Positions 28,087 to 37,958 are shown, counted from the stretch's first letter. The stretch: 64,000 nucleotides of DNA from Sphaerospermopsis torques-reginae ITEP-024 (GCF_019598945.1 NZ_CP080598.1:992001-1056000), one strand, 5' to 3'. The notes: generated from the sequence alone by a model not told the origin. A program made the numbers and translations.

Positions 28087-28258
28087 CAGATAACAGGAGA
28101 CCTGTCCTGGGAGCAGTTACCTGATATAGTTGAACAAAAAATGCTGAATCTTGCAAGAGGGAGAACAGCCTGGCGCAGAACTATTGCTTCAAACCAAAAC
28201 ACATTTGACTGGAGTAAGCATTGACATTAATTGACAGATGTCAACAGTAAGTATCAAG

Positions 28259-28912
28259 TTAATGCTTATTCACACTAGCCTCAAGAGTTTTTACCTGAGT
28301 TTGTAATTCTTCTACTACTTGTAAATGCGATCGCTCTAGTAAATATCCAGCCCAAACAAAGCTGCTAGTTAACACTGTCACTACTACCACTAAAACACCA
28401 GTTAACAACTTAACTTGAGAGCGAAGCTGTTTGACTTCATACGTCTGATCTTGAGTCTGGTCAAGAGAATTTAAGTTGGTCTTTTGGTCTTCTACTACTA
28501 TCTCTACTTTTGTAGTTTCAACTTTTTTAAACTCAATCTGGCTTCGCAACCAATCTGTGATCAATTTAGGGCAATTCTTCTTAAACCATTGCCAAGCAAT
28601 CATTCTGAATGCAGGTTTAGACATTTTGCAAATCAATTTCAGGGTTCTATTGAGAGTGCGAGACTGGAACTTTTGGTTAATCAAATTAGTTGACGCAACA
28701 TCATAAAGACAATTCAAGATCAGCTTAACTGTTGCTTCCTCTCTGCAAACAATATTTTCCAACAAAACCAGGACATCTTGCATCAGTTGTTCTTCTCTTT
28801 CGGCTTCTGTAGGCAATTTTGTTAAATCACTTGATGGTGGCAATTGTTTAGACATATTAACTGTATAAATTCTTAATTTTTCATTAGTGCTTTCCTTTAA
28901 GTATACTGACAT
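28259..28912 (-). CDS. Hypothetical single-pass membrane protein
   Basis: 217 residues. An N-terminal helical region contains REEATVKLILNCLYDVASTNLINQK, and one membrane helix lies at about 172-195 (LLTGVLVVVVTVLTSSFVWAGYL), followed by a short coiled coil. Family not recognised. An internal ATG (MSKQLPP, 28855) may be the true start because the region before it is not helix-like. Convergent with the preceding gene. Confidence 0.5.
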   Translation of the reverse strand: MSVYLKESTNEKLRIYTVNMSKQLPPSSDLTKLPTEAEREEQLMQDVLVLLENIVCREEATVKLILNCLYDVASTNLINQKFQSRTLNRTLKLICKMSKPAFRMIAWQWFKKNCPKLITDWLRSQIEFKKVETTKVEIVVEDQKTNLNSLDQTQDQTYEVKQLRSQVKLLTGVLVVVVTVLTSSFVWAGYLLERSHLQVVEELQTQVKTLEASVNKH

Positions 28913-29047
28913 CAGAAAGTATTTGCTATTTACTGGATACGTTAATATTCAATTTCTTCACAATGAATTGAATTATTAATGAATTATTGACGCTCCCCGC
29001 CCTATAGAGGAGAGGGACGGGGTATGACAGCGATTTCTGATCAGCAA

Positions 29048-29068
29048 GGGTTTAGCATTGCTAAACCC
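29048..29068. repeat. GGGTTTAGC/GCTAAACCC palindrome
   Basis: 9-bp perfect stem with a 3-nt loop followed by CCTAC. The same palindrome with one loop base changed lies at 44194-44214, and a degenerate form near 13224. Dispersed repeat, here downstream of purU. Confidence 0.75.
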
Positions 29069-29101
29069 CTACAAAAAACATCTGACTCCTAACTCTCAAG
29101 A

Positions 29102-29953
29102 TTATTCAAAAACTACGGTTTTATTACCATAGACTAAAACGCGATTTTGTAAATGCGATCGCACTGCCCTAGCTAACACAATTCTCTCTAAATCTTTACC
29201 TTTTCTAATCAAATCATCTACATTATCCCGGTGACTTACCCTAACTACATCCTGTTCAATAATTGGACCACAATCTAAATCAACAGTTGCATAATGGGCA
29301 GTTGCACCAATAATTTTTACACCTCTTTCAAAAGCTCGATGATAGGGATTAGCACCAATAAACGCAGGTAAAAATGAGTGATGAATATTAATGATTTGCG
29401 GGAATTGCTGAATAAAATTATCAGTTATTATCTGCATATATTTAGCCAAAACTACCAAATCAATATTATATTGACGCAATAATTCTAATTGTTTTATTTC
29501 CTGTTCTTGTTTATTATCTTTATTAATGGGAATGTGATAATAGTCAATACCAAATTGTGCGGCTACAGCTTGTAAATGGGGATGATTACTAATAATTAAA
29601 GGTATATCTGCATTAAATTCTTTAGCTTTTTGTCGCCAAATTAAATCTAATAAACAATGATCTTGACGACTTACCCAAATTGCAATTCTGGGAACAGTAT
29701 CAGAAAAATGTAATTCCCATTTAGCGCCTAAAGATTGGGCGATCGCATTAAAAGCAGCACCAATTAAATCCCTGGGTAAATTAAAACCATTTAACAACCA
29801 TTCTATACGAGTGAGAAATAAACCAGCTTCAAAATCTGTATGTTGATCAGCATCAATAATATTACCACCATTAGCATAAATAAAATTAGCAAATTTTGCG
29901 ACTAATCCTTTTTGATCAGGGCAAGAAATCAGTAAAGTTGCTGTTGGGTTCAT
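29102..29953 (-). CDS. purU: Formyltetrahydrofolate deformylase
   Basis: 283 residues. An N-terminal ACT domain (about 1-80, CPDQKGLVAKFANFIYANGGNI) precedes a formyl-transferase-fold hydrolase domain with the catalytic set SNHP, HHSFLPAFIGANPYHRAFERG and a later D in DLDCGPII. It releases formate from 10-formyl-THF, feeding purine synthesis and balancing one-carbon pools. Typical length. The start codon abuts a GGTAATK repeat block. Confidence 0.93.
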   Translation of the reverse strand: MNPTATLLISCPDQKGLVAKFANFIYANGGNIIDADQHTDFEAGLFLTRIEWLLNGFNLPRDLIGAAFNAIAQSLGAKWELHFSDTVPRIAIWVSRQDHCLLDLIWRQKAKEFNADIPLIISNHPHLQAVAAQFGIDYYHIPINKDNKQEQEIKQLELLRQYNIDLVVLAKYMQIITDNFIQQFPQIINIHHSFLPAFIGANPYHRAFERGVKIIGATAHYATVDLDCGPIIEQDVVRVSHRDNVDDLIRKGKDLERIVLARAVRSHLQNRVLVYGNKTVVFE

Positions 29954-29955
29954 TT

Positions 29956-30087
29956 TAGGTAATGGGTAATGGGTAATGGGTAATTGGTAATTGGTAATTG
30001 GTAATGGGTAATGGGTAATTGGTAATTGGTAATTGGTAATTGGTAATTGGTAATTGGTAATTGGTAATTGGTAATGGGTAATTGGTG
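29956..30087. repeat. GGTAATT/GGTAATG STRR block
   Basis: About eighteen heptamers in tandem between purU and the DUF4340 gene, one of the longest blocks in the window. Confidence 0.9.
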
Positions 30088-30104
30088 AGAGTAATTAATA
30101 TTAA

Positions 30105-30878
30105 TTATTTAGTATGGGCGGGATTAGGATCTATGGGTATTGGTGCAAGTTCTAATTTAGTATTTTGTTCAGCTCGTTTAGCTTGTTGATCAGGTTCTTC
30201 ACTGGGTTGTTTACCAGATTTTTCACTGTTTTTTTCATTAGCTTTGTTAGCAGATGCTTGAGATATTTCTTGCCATTCTGATAATTCCCGATTGACAGCA
30301 TTAGCGAAATCTTTAGAAACTAATAAAACCTGAGTATTTCCATTATTGTCAATCACAGGATCAGCTTGGACGTATAAGAAAGAGTTGTTAAAATTAGGTT
30401 TCCCTAAAATTACTTGATGGTTTTTTTGATTTTTCAATTTAATATCAATAGTAGCTTGAGGTTTATCTAAACCAAATTCACTCAATTGATTAGGTGAAAT
30501 TGATACACTACTTTCACTTTTACCTTTCACCAATAAATCCGTTAAATAAGAAACTATAGCCTCTTTTGCAGGTTCTGGTTTGGGAGATTTTGGTAATTTA
30601 ATTGACCACTTTGGCGCTTCTAGTTTCTGACTTTTTTCTAAATTTAAAGTGTAGTCCTTGGTTTTAATATCTATAGATTGAACATCCTCAACATTAAATG
30701 AGAAAATCTGTTGTTTAGTGGTCTGAGTTTGCTGATTTTGCCGATTTCCCTGATTTATTTTATTGAGGTGACTTTGTGCAAATTGCTGTGGTTGATTTTT
30801 CCGTCTAATTTCATCAAAATAGACAAAACCACTTAAACCCAAGGCTAAAATTACTAAAGTTAAAGTTGTGCGTTTCAT
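30105..30878 (-). CDS. DUF4340-domain membrane-anchored protein
   Basis: 257 residues from the chosen ATG (MKRTTLTLVILALGLSGFVYF). An upstream ATG at 30962 would add 28 residues encoded mostly by repeat DNA, which I discount. One N-terminal membrane helix or uncleaved signal (about 4-20) is followed by the DUF4340 pattern with LSEFGLDKPQATIDIKLKN and a later VILGKPNFNNSFLYVQ strand. The tail is low-complexity (Ser/Lys/Gln-rich). It is the last gene of the ABC-2/GldG-like operon, where such proteins are thought to sit at the periplasmic face. Confidence 0.72.
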   Translation of the reverse strand: MKRTTLTLVILALGLSGFVYFDEIRRKNQPQQFAQSHLNKINQGNRQNQQTQTTKQQIFSFNVEDVQSIDIKTKDYTLNLEKSQKLEAPKWSIKLPKSPKPEPAKEAIVSYLTDLLVKGKSESSVSISPNQLSEFGLDKPQATIDIKLKNQKNHQVILGKPNFNNSFLYVQADPVIDNNGNTQVLLVSKDFANAVNRELSEWQEISQASANKANEKNSEKSGKQPSEEPDQQAKRAEQNTKLELAPIPIDPNPAHTK

Positions 30879-30976
30879 TTGGAAATAGGTGACAGGTGAC
30901 AGGTGACAGAGAAGAGGAAGTAGGTGAAACAGGTAGATAAATTGATAATTATCAATTATCAATTATCAATTATCAA

Positions 30977-32686
30977 TTATCTTCTTTTCCACCAAATAAT
31001 AGCGCCGGTAGCTAAACCAATGAAAGGTAAAAGCAACAAAGAAGAAATACTTAATAAATTGGCTTTTGCAGTTGACATAGTGATACGGCGATTTGTTTGT
31101 TCTTTGGGACGAATTGAAAGAGGTTGTTGATCTTGTTGACTTAACCAAGTGACTGAGTTGAGAAATACATCTCCATTTAATTGTTGCTGAAATAAACCAT
31201 CTCTAGCAAAATCTGAGTTTCCAAACACTACTAAGCGAGATTCTTTGCTTTGATTTTGAGAATTTTCCTTAGTTGGGGAAACTGTAGGAGATGGGGTAGG
31301 TGTGGGAGATAGAGTAGATGTAGGAGATGGGGAAGCGGTAGGTGTGGGAGATGGGGAAGCGGTAGGTGTGGGGAATGGGGAAGCGGTAGGTGTGGGAGAT
31401 GGGGAAGCGGTAGATGTGGGAGATGGGGATGATAAAGTTCTAGTTAATGCTACACCTAAAGTTAAAGGACCTTTTAAATCTTGACCTTCATTAAACTCTA
31501 AATTTTCGTTTTGTTGGTCAGTTTCTGCCCAACTATTAGGATATGATTTAGTTCTGAGTAAAGGAGTAGATTGAACATTAGGAGTTGGTTCAATTAATAT
31601 AGGACGTGCAAGGGGATAGAAAGAAATACCATTACCAAAATCTTTAGTGATGGGATGTTGTCCATACTCTGTAACAGCAGGTGCAGCAGGACCTAGTCCT
31701 AAAGTTGTTCCAGAAACATCAACCGCTAAACGATTATCTAATTTTACACCCCAATCTTGCAATAAGTCATCAATTTTTGGGTCAGTATTAGGGTCAACCA
31801 TTAACATTAAATTACCGCCACGATTGAGATAATCTTGTAAAGCTGTAACTTCACCTGCTAATAACTCTCGTTTTGGACCTGCGACAACAACAACAGCAGC
31901 ATCTTCAGGAACTGTTGTTTGTTCTGTTAAACTCAGAGGTAAAGCTGTAAAATTTTTGTCTGCTAATCCTTGAACAGCTTGAGAAATTGCGTTTTTAGCA
32001 TCTGTAAATTCTAGTTCACCGTGACCTTGCAGAAAGTAAACTTTAGCGGTATTGTTGCTAGTGATTTGTTGTAAACGGCTAGTTAATCTTACTTCTGATA
32101 GACGTTCATATTCATTGACTGTTTGTACTAATTGGCGCTGATTATCAAATTCTAGATAAACTTCGCCAAAATCTTTCACACCAAATTTTTCTGCTAGTCC
32201 TGGTCTGGTTTGGGGGTCGATATATTCAAAGTTAAACTTAGGAGTTTGACGACGATAATTTTCTAGTAATTGTTCATCTTGCAGATTTTGTTCTCTGGTA
32301 AATAACCAGACTTTTGCAGGTTTGGGTAGAGTACGCAGTAATTCTTGAGATTGGGGTGCGAGGGTAAATAATTGAGTTTCTGTTAAATCTAATCTTAACT
32401 GATACCGTGTACCTAAAAAATTGATTAATCCTAATATTGTTAATACTGCCAAAGTTGCCACTAAGGCGTTAGTCGTAGATACGGTAGAACGTTGTTTCCA
32501 TAATTGATTTTTTTGGGCTTGGAAAAATACCCAACCAATGCAAATCAAAAGACCTGCGATGATAAATACTAGAGGTAATATATCCCATTTATCTAATATT
32601 ACCCCAACTGTTAAACCAAGGGCTAATAAGAATGGACCAAGCAAAAATAGTAGGTTAGCGAAATTTTTTTTAGGTATTTTTTTCAT
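30977..32686 (-). CDS. GldG-like ABC transporter auxiliary protein
   Basis: 569 residues from [13 protein letters not shown]. Two or three membrane helices lie at the N-terminus (about 8-70), then a large periplasmic domain with [23 protein letters not shown] and a final membrane helix near the C-terminus ([23 protein letters not shown]). A PT/SPS-rich linker with repeated SPTPTAS units sits at about 430-490. The frame stays open upstream to 32881 through repeats, giving eight PITNYxL heptads; I start after them. GldG-type proteins work with ABC-2 ATPase and permease, as here. Confidence 0.75.
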   Translation of the reverse strand: MKKIPKKNFANLLFLLGPFLLALGLTVGVILDKWDILPLVFIIAGLLICIGWVFFQAQKNQLWKQRSTVSTTNALVATLAVLTILGLINFLGTRYQLRLDLTETQLFTLAPQSQELLRTLPKPAKVWLFTREQNLQDEQLLENYRRQTPKFNFEYIDPQTRPGLAEKFGVKDFGEVYLEFDNQRQLVQTVNEYERLSEVRLTSRLQQITSNNTAKVYFLQGHGELEFTDAKNAISQAVQGLADKNFTALPLSLTEQTTVPEDAAVVVVAGPKRELLAGEVTALQDYLNRGGNLMLMVDPNTDPKIDDLLQDWGVKLDNRLAVDVSGTTLGLGPAAPAVTEYGQHPITKDFGNGISFYPLARPILIEPTPNVQSTPLLRTKSYPNSWAETDQQNENLEFNEGQDLKGPLTLGVALTRTLSSPSPTSTASPSPTPTASPFPTPTASPSPTPTASPSPTSTLSPTPTPSPTVSPTKENSQNQSKESRLVVFGNSDFARDGLFQQQLNGDVFLNSVTWLSQQDQQPLSIRPKEQTNRRITMSTAKANLLSISSLLLLPFIGLATGAIIWWKRR

Positions 32687-32912
32687 TATTGGTAATGGGT
32701 AATTGGTAATGGGTAATTGGTAATTGGTAATTGGTAATTGGTAATTGGTAATTGGTAATGGGTAATTGGTAATGGGTAATTGGTAATTGGTAATTGGTAA
32801 TTGGTAATTGGTAATTGGTAATTGGTAATTGGTAATTGGTAATTGGTAATTGGTAATTGGTACAAACTTCTTTACTGTCACCTGTCACCTGTCACCTGTC
32901 ACCTGTCACCTC
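32687..32912. repeat. GGTAATT STRR plus GTCACCT heptamers
   Basis: About 23 heptamers of GGTAATT/GGTAATG (32694-32863) followed by TCACCTG heptamers (32878-32912). Read on the minus strand this has no stop in two frames and is fused to the start of the GldG-like gene. Confidence 0.9.
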
Positions 32913-32916
32913 CTAA

Positions 32917-33729
32917 CTATTGCCGTTGAAAACGCAGTGCATCTATTGATTGGGCGGTGAGAAAAATGCCTAAGATAATGTAACTAATAAATAAAATGAA
33001 GGCGCTACTATCAAAAATTCCTTGAATTAATGTGTTGTAATGTTTGAGTAGGGATAGATGAGCTAAACTGTCTCCCACCGGACCTGGTATAGCTTTAGAT
33101 ATGGAATCTATTAATAATAGTAAAATGACCACAACAAAGGTGAGAACGGCTGATAAAAGTGTGCTGTCTGTTAAGGAGGAAATGAACATTCCTAATGATA
33201 AAATTGCTGCTGCTAATAATATCAATCCTACATGACCAAGAATAGGAATAACTGGAGACATGGGAGGATTTGAACCGCTAATAGCTATGGCTTCAAATCC
33301 GAGTAATGGTAATACCATTGTCATGAAAAATGTTAAAATTCCTAATAATTTACCTACGGCTACAGCCCAGTTAGTAACTGGTGATGTGGCTAATAATTCT
33401 AATGTTCCGCGTTTGCGTTCTTCGGCATAAAGTCCCATTGAAAGTATGGGTAAAATAAACAATAATAACCAACTGATTCTATCTAAAAATGCCCGGATAA
33501 ATTCATAGGGTACATCTATGGGGGGAACGGGTACTCCTAATTGTTGCCCTTGGACATCATAAGCTGCAACTGTGGGCAAAATTCCCCCTGGTCCTATTAA
33601 AATCATCACCAAAAATAACCCAGAAATAAACCAAAAGATGCCAGCTATACCATAAGCCAAGGGTGATACAAAATAACTTTGTAATTCTCGGCGATAAATG
33701 GCAATTATATTAGCGATGACGATACCCAT
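32917..33729 (-). CDS. ABC-2 type transporter permease
   Basis: 270 residues with six predicted membrane helices. The conserved cytosolic EERKRGTLELLATSPVTNWAVAVGK element lies at about 110-135. It starts one base away from the stop of the ATPase gene, so the two are translationally coupled. Gliding/secretion-type GldF-like permease; substrate unknown. Confidence 0.85.
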   Translation of the reverse strand: MGIVIANIIAIYRRELQSYFVSPLAYGIAGIFWFISGLFLVMILIGPGGILPTVAAYDVQGQQLGVPVPPIDVPYEFIRAFLDRISWLLLFILPILSMGLYAEERKRGTLELLATSPVTNWAVAVGKLLGILTFFMTMVLPLLGFEAIAISGSNPPMSPVIPILGHVGLILLAAAILSLGMFISSLTDSTLLSAVLTFVVVILLLLIDSISKAIPGPVGDSLAHLSLLKHYNTLIQGIFDSSAFILFISYIILGIFLTAQSIDALRFQRQ

Positions 33730-33730
33730 T

Positions 33731-34780
33731 TTATGCGTTTTCTCCTTCTGTTTCTGGTGTATTTTCTAGTGTGTTTTCTAGTGTGTTTTCTGGTGTATTT
33801 TCTAGTGTAGTTTCTGGTGTTTCTTTTGCTGGGGGAAGTAAATTTTTCTCTTCGGTTGTTAGTTGTAAAAATACATCTTCTAAACTAGCACTAACCCGCC
33901 GCATTTCATATAAATCAAATCCTCCCCGAATTAATGCGGATGCAATATCCTTTCCTGGTTCTGTGCCTGGTTGAGATATAACACGGAGTAGGGGACGATG
34001 ATCATGACTTATCGGCATTGATTCTACCAAAATCACGTCCTTTACATTTTGCAATACCTGTTTTGCTAGGGTAACTTCTCCAGAAATTTCTAACTCATAA
34101 CCCGAACCTCCGGTTAACTGTGTCATTAAATTTTCTGGGGTGTTGGTAGCTACGACTTTACCACGGTTGATGATGGCTACGCGGCTACAGGTCATGCTCA
34201 CTTCTGGGAGAATATGGGTAGAGAGGATGATGGTGTGTGTACCGGCTAGACTTTTGATCAAGTTTCGCACGTCGATAATTTGCCGGGGGTCTAGTCCTAC
34301 GGTGGGTTCATCGAGGATAATGGCTGGAGGATCATGGACTATTGCTTGCGCTATTCCCACTCTTTGGCGAAAACCTTTGGAAAGCTTGCGAATAATGACT
34401 TTACGCTTTTCTGTGAGGTTGCAGCGTTTCATAGCAGCTTGCACTTTTTGGGGGCGATCGCCAGCGGATACCCCTTTAATTCGAGCTACAAAGTGCAAAA
34501 AGCCCTCTACCGTCATTTCGGGGTATAAAGGCGGTGTTTCCGGTAAATAGCCGATTTTTTGCCGCACTGCTAAAGAATTTTCATGGACATCATACCCAGC
34601 TATTTTGGCTGTTCCTTTGGTAGCTGGAAGATAACCGGCTAAAATCCGCATGGTTGTGGTTTTACCTGCACCGTTGGGACCTAAGAAACCTAAGATTTCT
34701 CCTGGTTCTACGTTAAAGGTGACATCGGTTATCGCTGCGGTAGAACCATATATTTTACTCAGATGTTCAACTTCTATCAT
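33731..34780 (-). CDS. ABC transporter ATP-binding protein (GldA/ABC-2 type)
   Basis: 349 residues. Walker A GPNGAGKTTT (about 34-43), signature LSKGFRQR (about 131), Walker B AIILDEPTVGLD (about 153) and the switch His (THIL) are all present, so it should hydrolyse ATP. The last 35 residues are a tandem repeat of TLENTPE-like units encoded by 15-30-bp DNA repeats, not part of the fold. First gene of the four-gene operon with the permease, GldG-like and DUF4340 proteins. Confidence 0.88.
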   Translation of the reverse strand: MIEVEHLSKIYGSTAAITDVTFNVEPGEILGFLGPNGAGKTTTMRILAGYLPATKGTAKIAGYDVHENSLAVRQKIGYLPETPPLYPEMTVEGFLHFVARIKGVSAGDRPQKVQAAMKRCNLTEKRKVIIRKLSKGFRQRVGIAQAIVHDPPAIILDEPTVGLDPRQIIDVRNLIKSLAGTHTIILSTHILPEVSMTCSRVAIINRGKVVATNTPENLMTQLTGGSGYELEISGEVTLAKQVLQNVKDVILVESMPISHDHRPLLRVISQPGTEPGKDIASALIRGGFDLYEMRRVSASLEDVFLQLTTEEKNLLPPAKETPETTLENTPENTLENTLENTPETEGENA

Positions 34781-34969
34781 TTGGATGTGATGGATGTGAG
34801 CGATAATGTTTACATAGCATAAACAATATTGACATTTTCCTCAAAATCTTGTGGACTGGTCAAAAATATATATTTTCCATCAAGATTTTAACTCCCCAAC
34901 CCTCTGAAAAAGTATGCTTTTGCATCTCTACATCCAGGAATAAAGCGCATCTATAGCTGTACTAGGACT

Positions 34970-35191
34970 TTAGTCTATATCCGATGTGGATTGTACACAT
35001 AATTGGACAATTTTTTCAAAGTCAAAACTATGAACTAAATCTGTCAATCCTTGAGACAAATCATGATAAGTTTCTGGTATTTGAGAAATTAATGCTAAGG
35101 AATGACGATTACTGCATCTACTAGCAGCAGTCTTTAATTCAGAAATCCATTCTGGAGACATAATATTTAAGGATGATGCAGTTGATGTCAA
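34970..35191 (-). pseudogene. Remnant: C-terminal tail of a hybrid histidine kinase
   Basis: 73 codons. MSPEWISELKTAASRC...LISQIPETYHDLSQGLTDLVHSFDFEKI matches the short C-terminal segment found after the receiver domains of large cyanobacterial hybrid kinases. Nothing of the kinase or receiver domains remains upstream; a MITE lies 28 bp from its 5' end. It is most likely a decayed gene end, though a small stand-alone protein is possible. Confidence 0.55.
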
Positions 35192-35219
35192 AATAGCAGA
35201 CTTTTCCAGTTTTGACTTG

Positions 35220-35325
35220 ATATCATTTTACTTTGAAGCTGCACATAATTAAGACAACTCCAAACTATTGCTATATCTGAATTTTAAGATTTTCAATTCT
35301 GTGCAAGCTCAATGAAAATTGATAT
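35220..35325. mobile_element. 106-bp MITE-like element (copy 2)
   Basis: Same orientation as, and base-for-base identical to, 21062-21167. The flanks differ (GACTTG before, TAGAGG after), which marks the ends of the element as the ATATCA/TGATAT termini. Confidence 0.8.
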
Positions 35326-35396
35326 TAGAGGATAGGGGTAGTTGTTTGGTAACAATTCAGGATACAGGATTGAGAATGAATTAGAGTTTTCTAGAT

Positions 35397-37346
35397 ATGG
35401 TTGATAGATACGTTTTATTAATCAACTACTTGTTAAACAAAATCTCCACAGTAGACCTAGTTGTCCAAAGGGTTATAAAATTAGAATTGTTGTCATGTTA
35501 TCTATTTGCTAAAGTGTCTGAATCTTTACCTTTGCGCGATCACTATCTCGCTTTAATTGATCAAATAGTCGAAACCACCCTGAAAGGCAAAATTAGCTCT
35601 GTAGAGCAAGTATATCAAATGTTACTCCAAGGTATTGCTTCCGGTACGGGGGAAGTGTTTGAGTTAGCTTTGAGCGATCGCCTGAATACCATCCAAACAC
35701 AAGTAGACAACGAAACAGACGAACTCAAAAAAGCCAAAGCCACCCGTAGTTTAAGAGCAATTAAAACTATTCAAACACAATGGCAACGCTGGCAAGAACA
35801 AAACAAAGCCACCGAAATCATAGCTTCAGCAGTACGGGAAATTACCCTTGCTAGTAATGAGGAGCGTTTAGCCGTATTCCTGCGCTACACCGATCCCAAT
35901 CAGAAATATCCCTTAAATTTATCGCAAATACAACAACTAGGCAAATCCTTACAACAATTTGGTGCAGCAAACTCAGATTTAACACAGATATCCACAGGCA
36001 TAACTCAGGCGATCGCCGCTTGGCAACGCATCCAAGAAAACCTCCTCAGTTGGATGTATGAACAAAAAACCTCTCTCGGTTTTGGTGGTGTACCTGGTGA
36101 AAAAGGACCTTGGGCAAGTTGGGCGAAATTAGTCAAAAGCGAAATACCGCAATCATTTTTTCAGACTTTAGCAATAGAACAATCTCCAATAGAATTTACC
36201 CAAAAACAACAAAACCTTACCCTCAGTGATTGGGTAGAATTAACAATAGTTTTACAATTCCTACAACGAGGTTTAGTTAGTTGGTTTGATCAACAAGCTT
36301 ATGATATTCAAGCAGGTCCAAAATTATCTATTTCCACATTTTTAACCTTTGCTGTCATTTGGAGTCAATTAGCAAACGGTTGGCAAAATCAATCAATAAT
36401 ATATAGTAATGGCGCTTCACAAATAATGCTGCAAATTTTGCGAACCTTTGCCCAACGTCCCTATTTTCCCCTCTATGGTGGGATTTTCGCTTCCTTTTCT
36501 GGTAGTTATTTACGGGATGCACTGGATTATTTAGATGAACCATTGCGTTATGCGGAAGGAACACAAGAAAAAGCCAGAATCTTAACATTATTGGGTTATT
36601 CTCAACGAGCTTTAGGCAATTATCCGCGCTCCATAAATTTCCATCAACAAGCTTTAGAAATTGCCAGAAATGCTCAAGACACAGCTTGCGAAATTGCTAA
36701 TCTTAACCACCTCAGTCGTACCTATGTCCAAGAAAAAAATTATGCTGAAGCAATAAATAATAGTCAAAGAGCATTAATATTAAGTAGACAAACAGGAGAC
36801 AAAACCGGAGAAACTAACGCCCTCGTAAACTTAGGTTACAGCGAAGTCATGCAAGCACAGCAATTAGAAAACACTGAACCAGAAGTTTATGAATCAGCAA
36901 TTAATTATTTAGAACAAGGTTTAAAATTAGCCGAAAAAATTGGTGATGTTCAAACTCAATCTTTATGTTTTAGTAGTTTGGGAATTGCCTATTTAGTCAC
37001 TTCTCAATATCAAGAAGCAATCAAATATTTAGAACAGGGTTTTAGAACAGCGCAAGTTTCTGGTGATTTATATATTCAAGGTCGAACTTTAGCTTATTTA
37101 TCAGAAGCTTATTATAACCTTCTCAACTTTGAAAAAGCCATTTATACAGGTTGTTTGGGAATGTATCTATTAGAGCAAATTTCATCCCAAGAATGGCAAC
37201 AACCCGCAGGTTTATTAACCACAATCAAAAGACAATTGGGAGAAGATAAATTTCAAGTTTTATTGCAACAAAACCGCCCTAAGATCATTTCTGTTATTGG
37301 TGTAGACGGTTATGATTATTTACCTGATTTATTAGCAAGATATTAG
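35397..37346 (+). CDS. TPR-repeat protein of unknown role
   Basis: 649 residues. The N-terminal 370 residues are helical and unassigned. From about 380 a series of TPR-like units follows (ILTLLGYSQRALGNYPRSINFHQQALEIA, then YAEAINNSQRALILSRQ and more), like the tetratricopeptide arrays of NB-ARC or CHAT-linked cyanobacterial proteins. No enzymatic domain or membrane segment is visible, so it is probably a scaffold. Confidence 0.65.
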   Translation: MVDRYVLLINYLLNKISTVDLVVQRVIKLELLSCYLFAKVSESLPLRDHYLALIDQIVETTLKGKISSVEQVYQMLLQGIASGTGEVFELALSDRLNTIQTQVDNETDELKKAKATRSLRAIKTIQTQWQRWQEQNKATEIIASAVREITLASNEERLAVFLRYTDPNQKYPLNLSQIQQLGKSLQQFGAANSDLTQISTGITQAIAAWQRIQENLLSWMYEQKTSLGFGGVPGEKGPWASWAKLVKSEIPQSFFQTLAIEQSPIEFTQKQQNLTLSDWVELTIVLQFLQRGLVSWFDQQAYDIQAGPKLSISTFLTFAVIWSQLANGWQNQSIIYSNGASQIMLQILRTFAQRPYFPLYGGIFASFSGSYLRDALDYLDEPLRYAEGTQEKARILTLLGYSQRALGNYPRSINFHQQALEIARNAQDTACEIANLNHLSRTYVQEKNYAEAINNSQRALILSRQTGDKTGETNALVNLGYSEVMQAQQLENTEPEVYESAINYLEQGLKLAEKIGDVQTQSLCFSSLGIAYLVTSQYQEAIKYLEQGFRTAQVSGDLYIQGRTLAYLSEAYYNLLNFEKAIYTGCLGMYLLEQISSQEWQQPAGLLTTIKRQLGEDKFQVLLQQNRPKIISVIGVDGYDYLPDLLARY

Positions 37347-37490
37347 TTACACCATATTTCATCTGGATGAGGTACACCAGGGCGGGCAGGATGCTCACCC
37401 CACAAGAGTTTTATTTTTACAGCTATTTTCAGGTAAATAAACCACATTTTGATTTAGGTTTCGCGTCAACAATGTAGGGGATCTGATCAT

Positions 37491-37958
37491 TTAATTATTT
37501 TCTGGCAACCAGTTAATATCTAGTAATTGTGGGAGGGTGTAAGGACATTTTTCTGGAAAGGAAATGTTATAACCTGTTTTTTGTCTCACATATTTGAGTG
37601 CTTTTTCATAAATTATGAATTGATTTTCCTGTAAATGATTGTGTAAGTTTTTGGTTAAATCTTCATTGAGTTGAGTCCTAAAACTCAAAATTTCTGCTTG
37701 CCAATGATTAGCATTATAATCATATTCAGTATGCCAATATTGCAGCAGTAGTAAATGTCTGATAATTTGTTCAAGGAATCTTTCTAATGTTTTCTTTTCT
37801 CGCCGACTCAATTCTTCCAATTCCTCAATTAAATGATCCTTGTCTAATTTTTCCCATTGGTTTTGTTTTAAAACTGTAATCGTTTGTTCTAACCATTGAT
37901 CATATTCAATCTCATAAAGAGATGCTAAATCATTTGTGATTTTCATTGCTGACCTCAA
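37491..37958 (-). CDS. DUF29 family protein
   Basis: 155 residues, start MRSAMKITNDLASLYEIEYDQWLEQTI. The pattern LYEIEYDQWLEQT ... LIEELEELSRREKKTLERFLEQIIRHLLLLQYW is diagnostic of the DUF29 family, abundant in cyanobacteria and of unknown function. Twenty-one bases separate it from the sucD-like gene on the same strand, so they may be co-transcribed, but the association is likely incidental. Confidence 0.85.
   Translation of the reverse strand: MRSAMKITNDLASLYEIEYDQWLEQTITVLKQNQWEKLDKDHLIEELEELSRREKKTLERFLEQIIRHLLLLQYWHTEYDYNANHWQAEILSFRTQLNEDLTKNLHNHLQENQFIIYEKALKYVRQKTGYNISFPEKCPYTLPQLLDINWLPENN

Noticed and set aside
29956-30087. Heptamer tracts as CRISPR or coding repeats
   Set aside because: Seven-base simple tandem repeats without spacers; the open frames they give are a product of their period and composition.
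32670-32888. 72-codon ORF of TNYQLPI repeats
   Set aside because: It is the heptamer block read in a second frame; it has no sequence beyond the repeat.
34140-34550. 136-codon plus-strand ORF
   Set aside because: Fully antisense to the ABC ATPase, which has all expected motifs.
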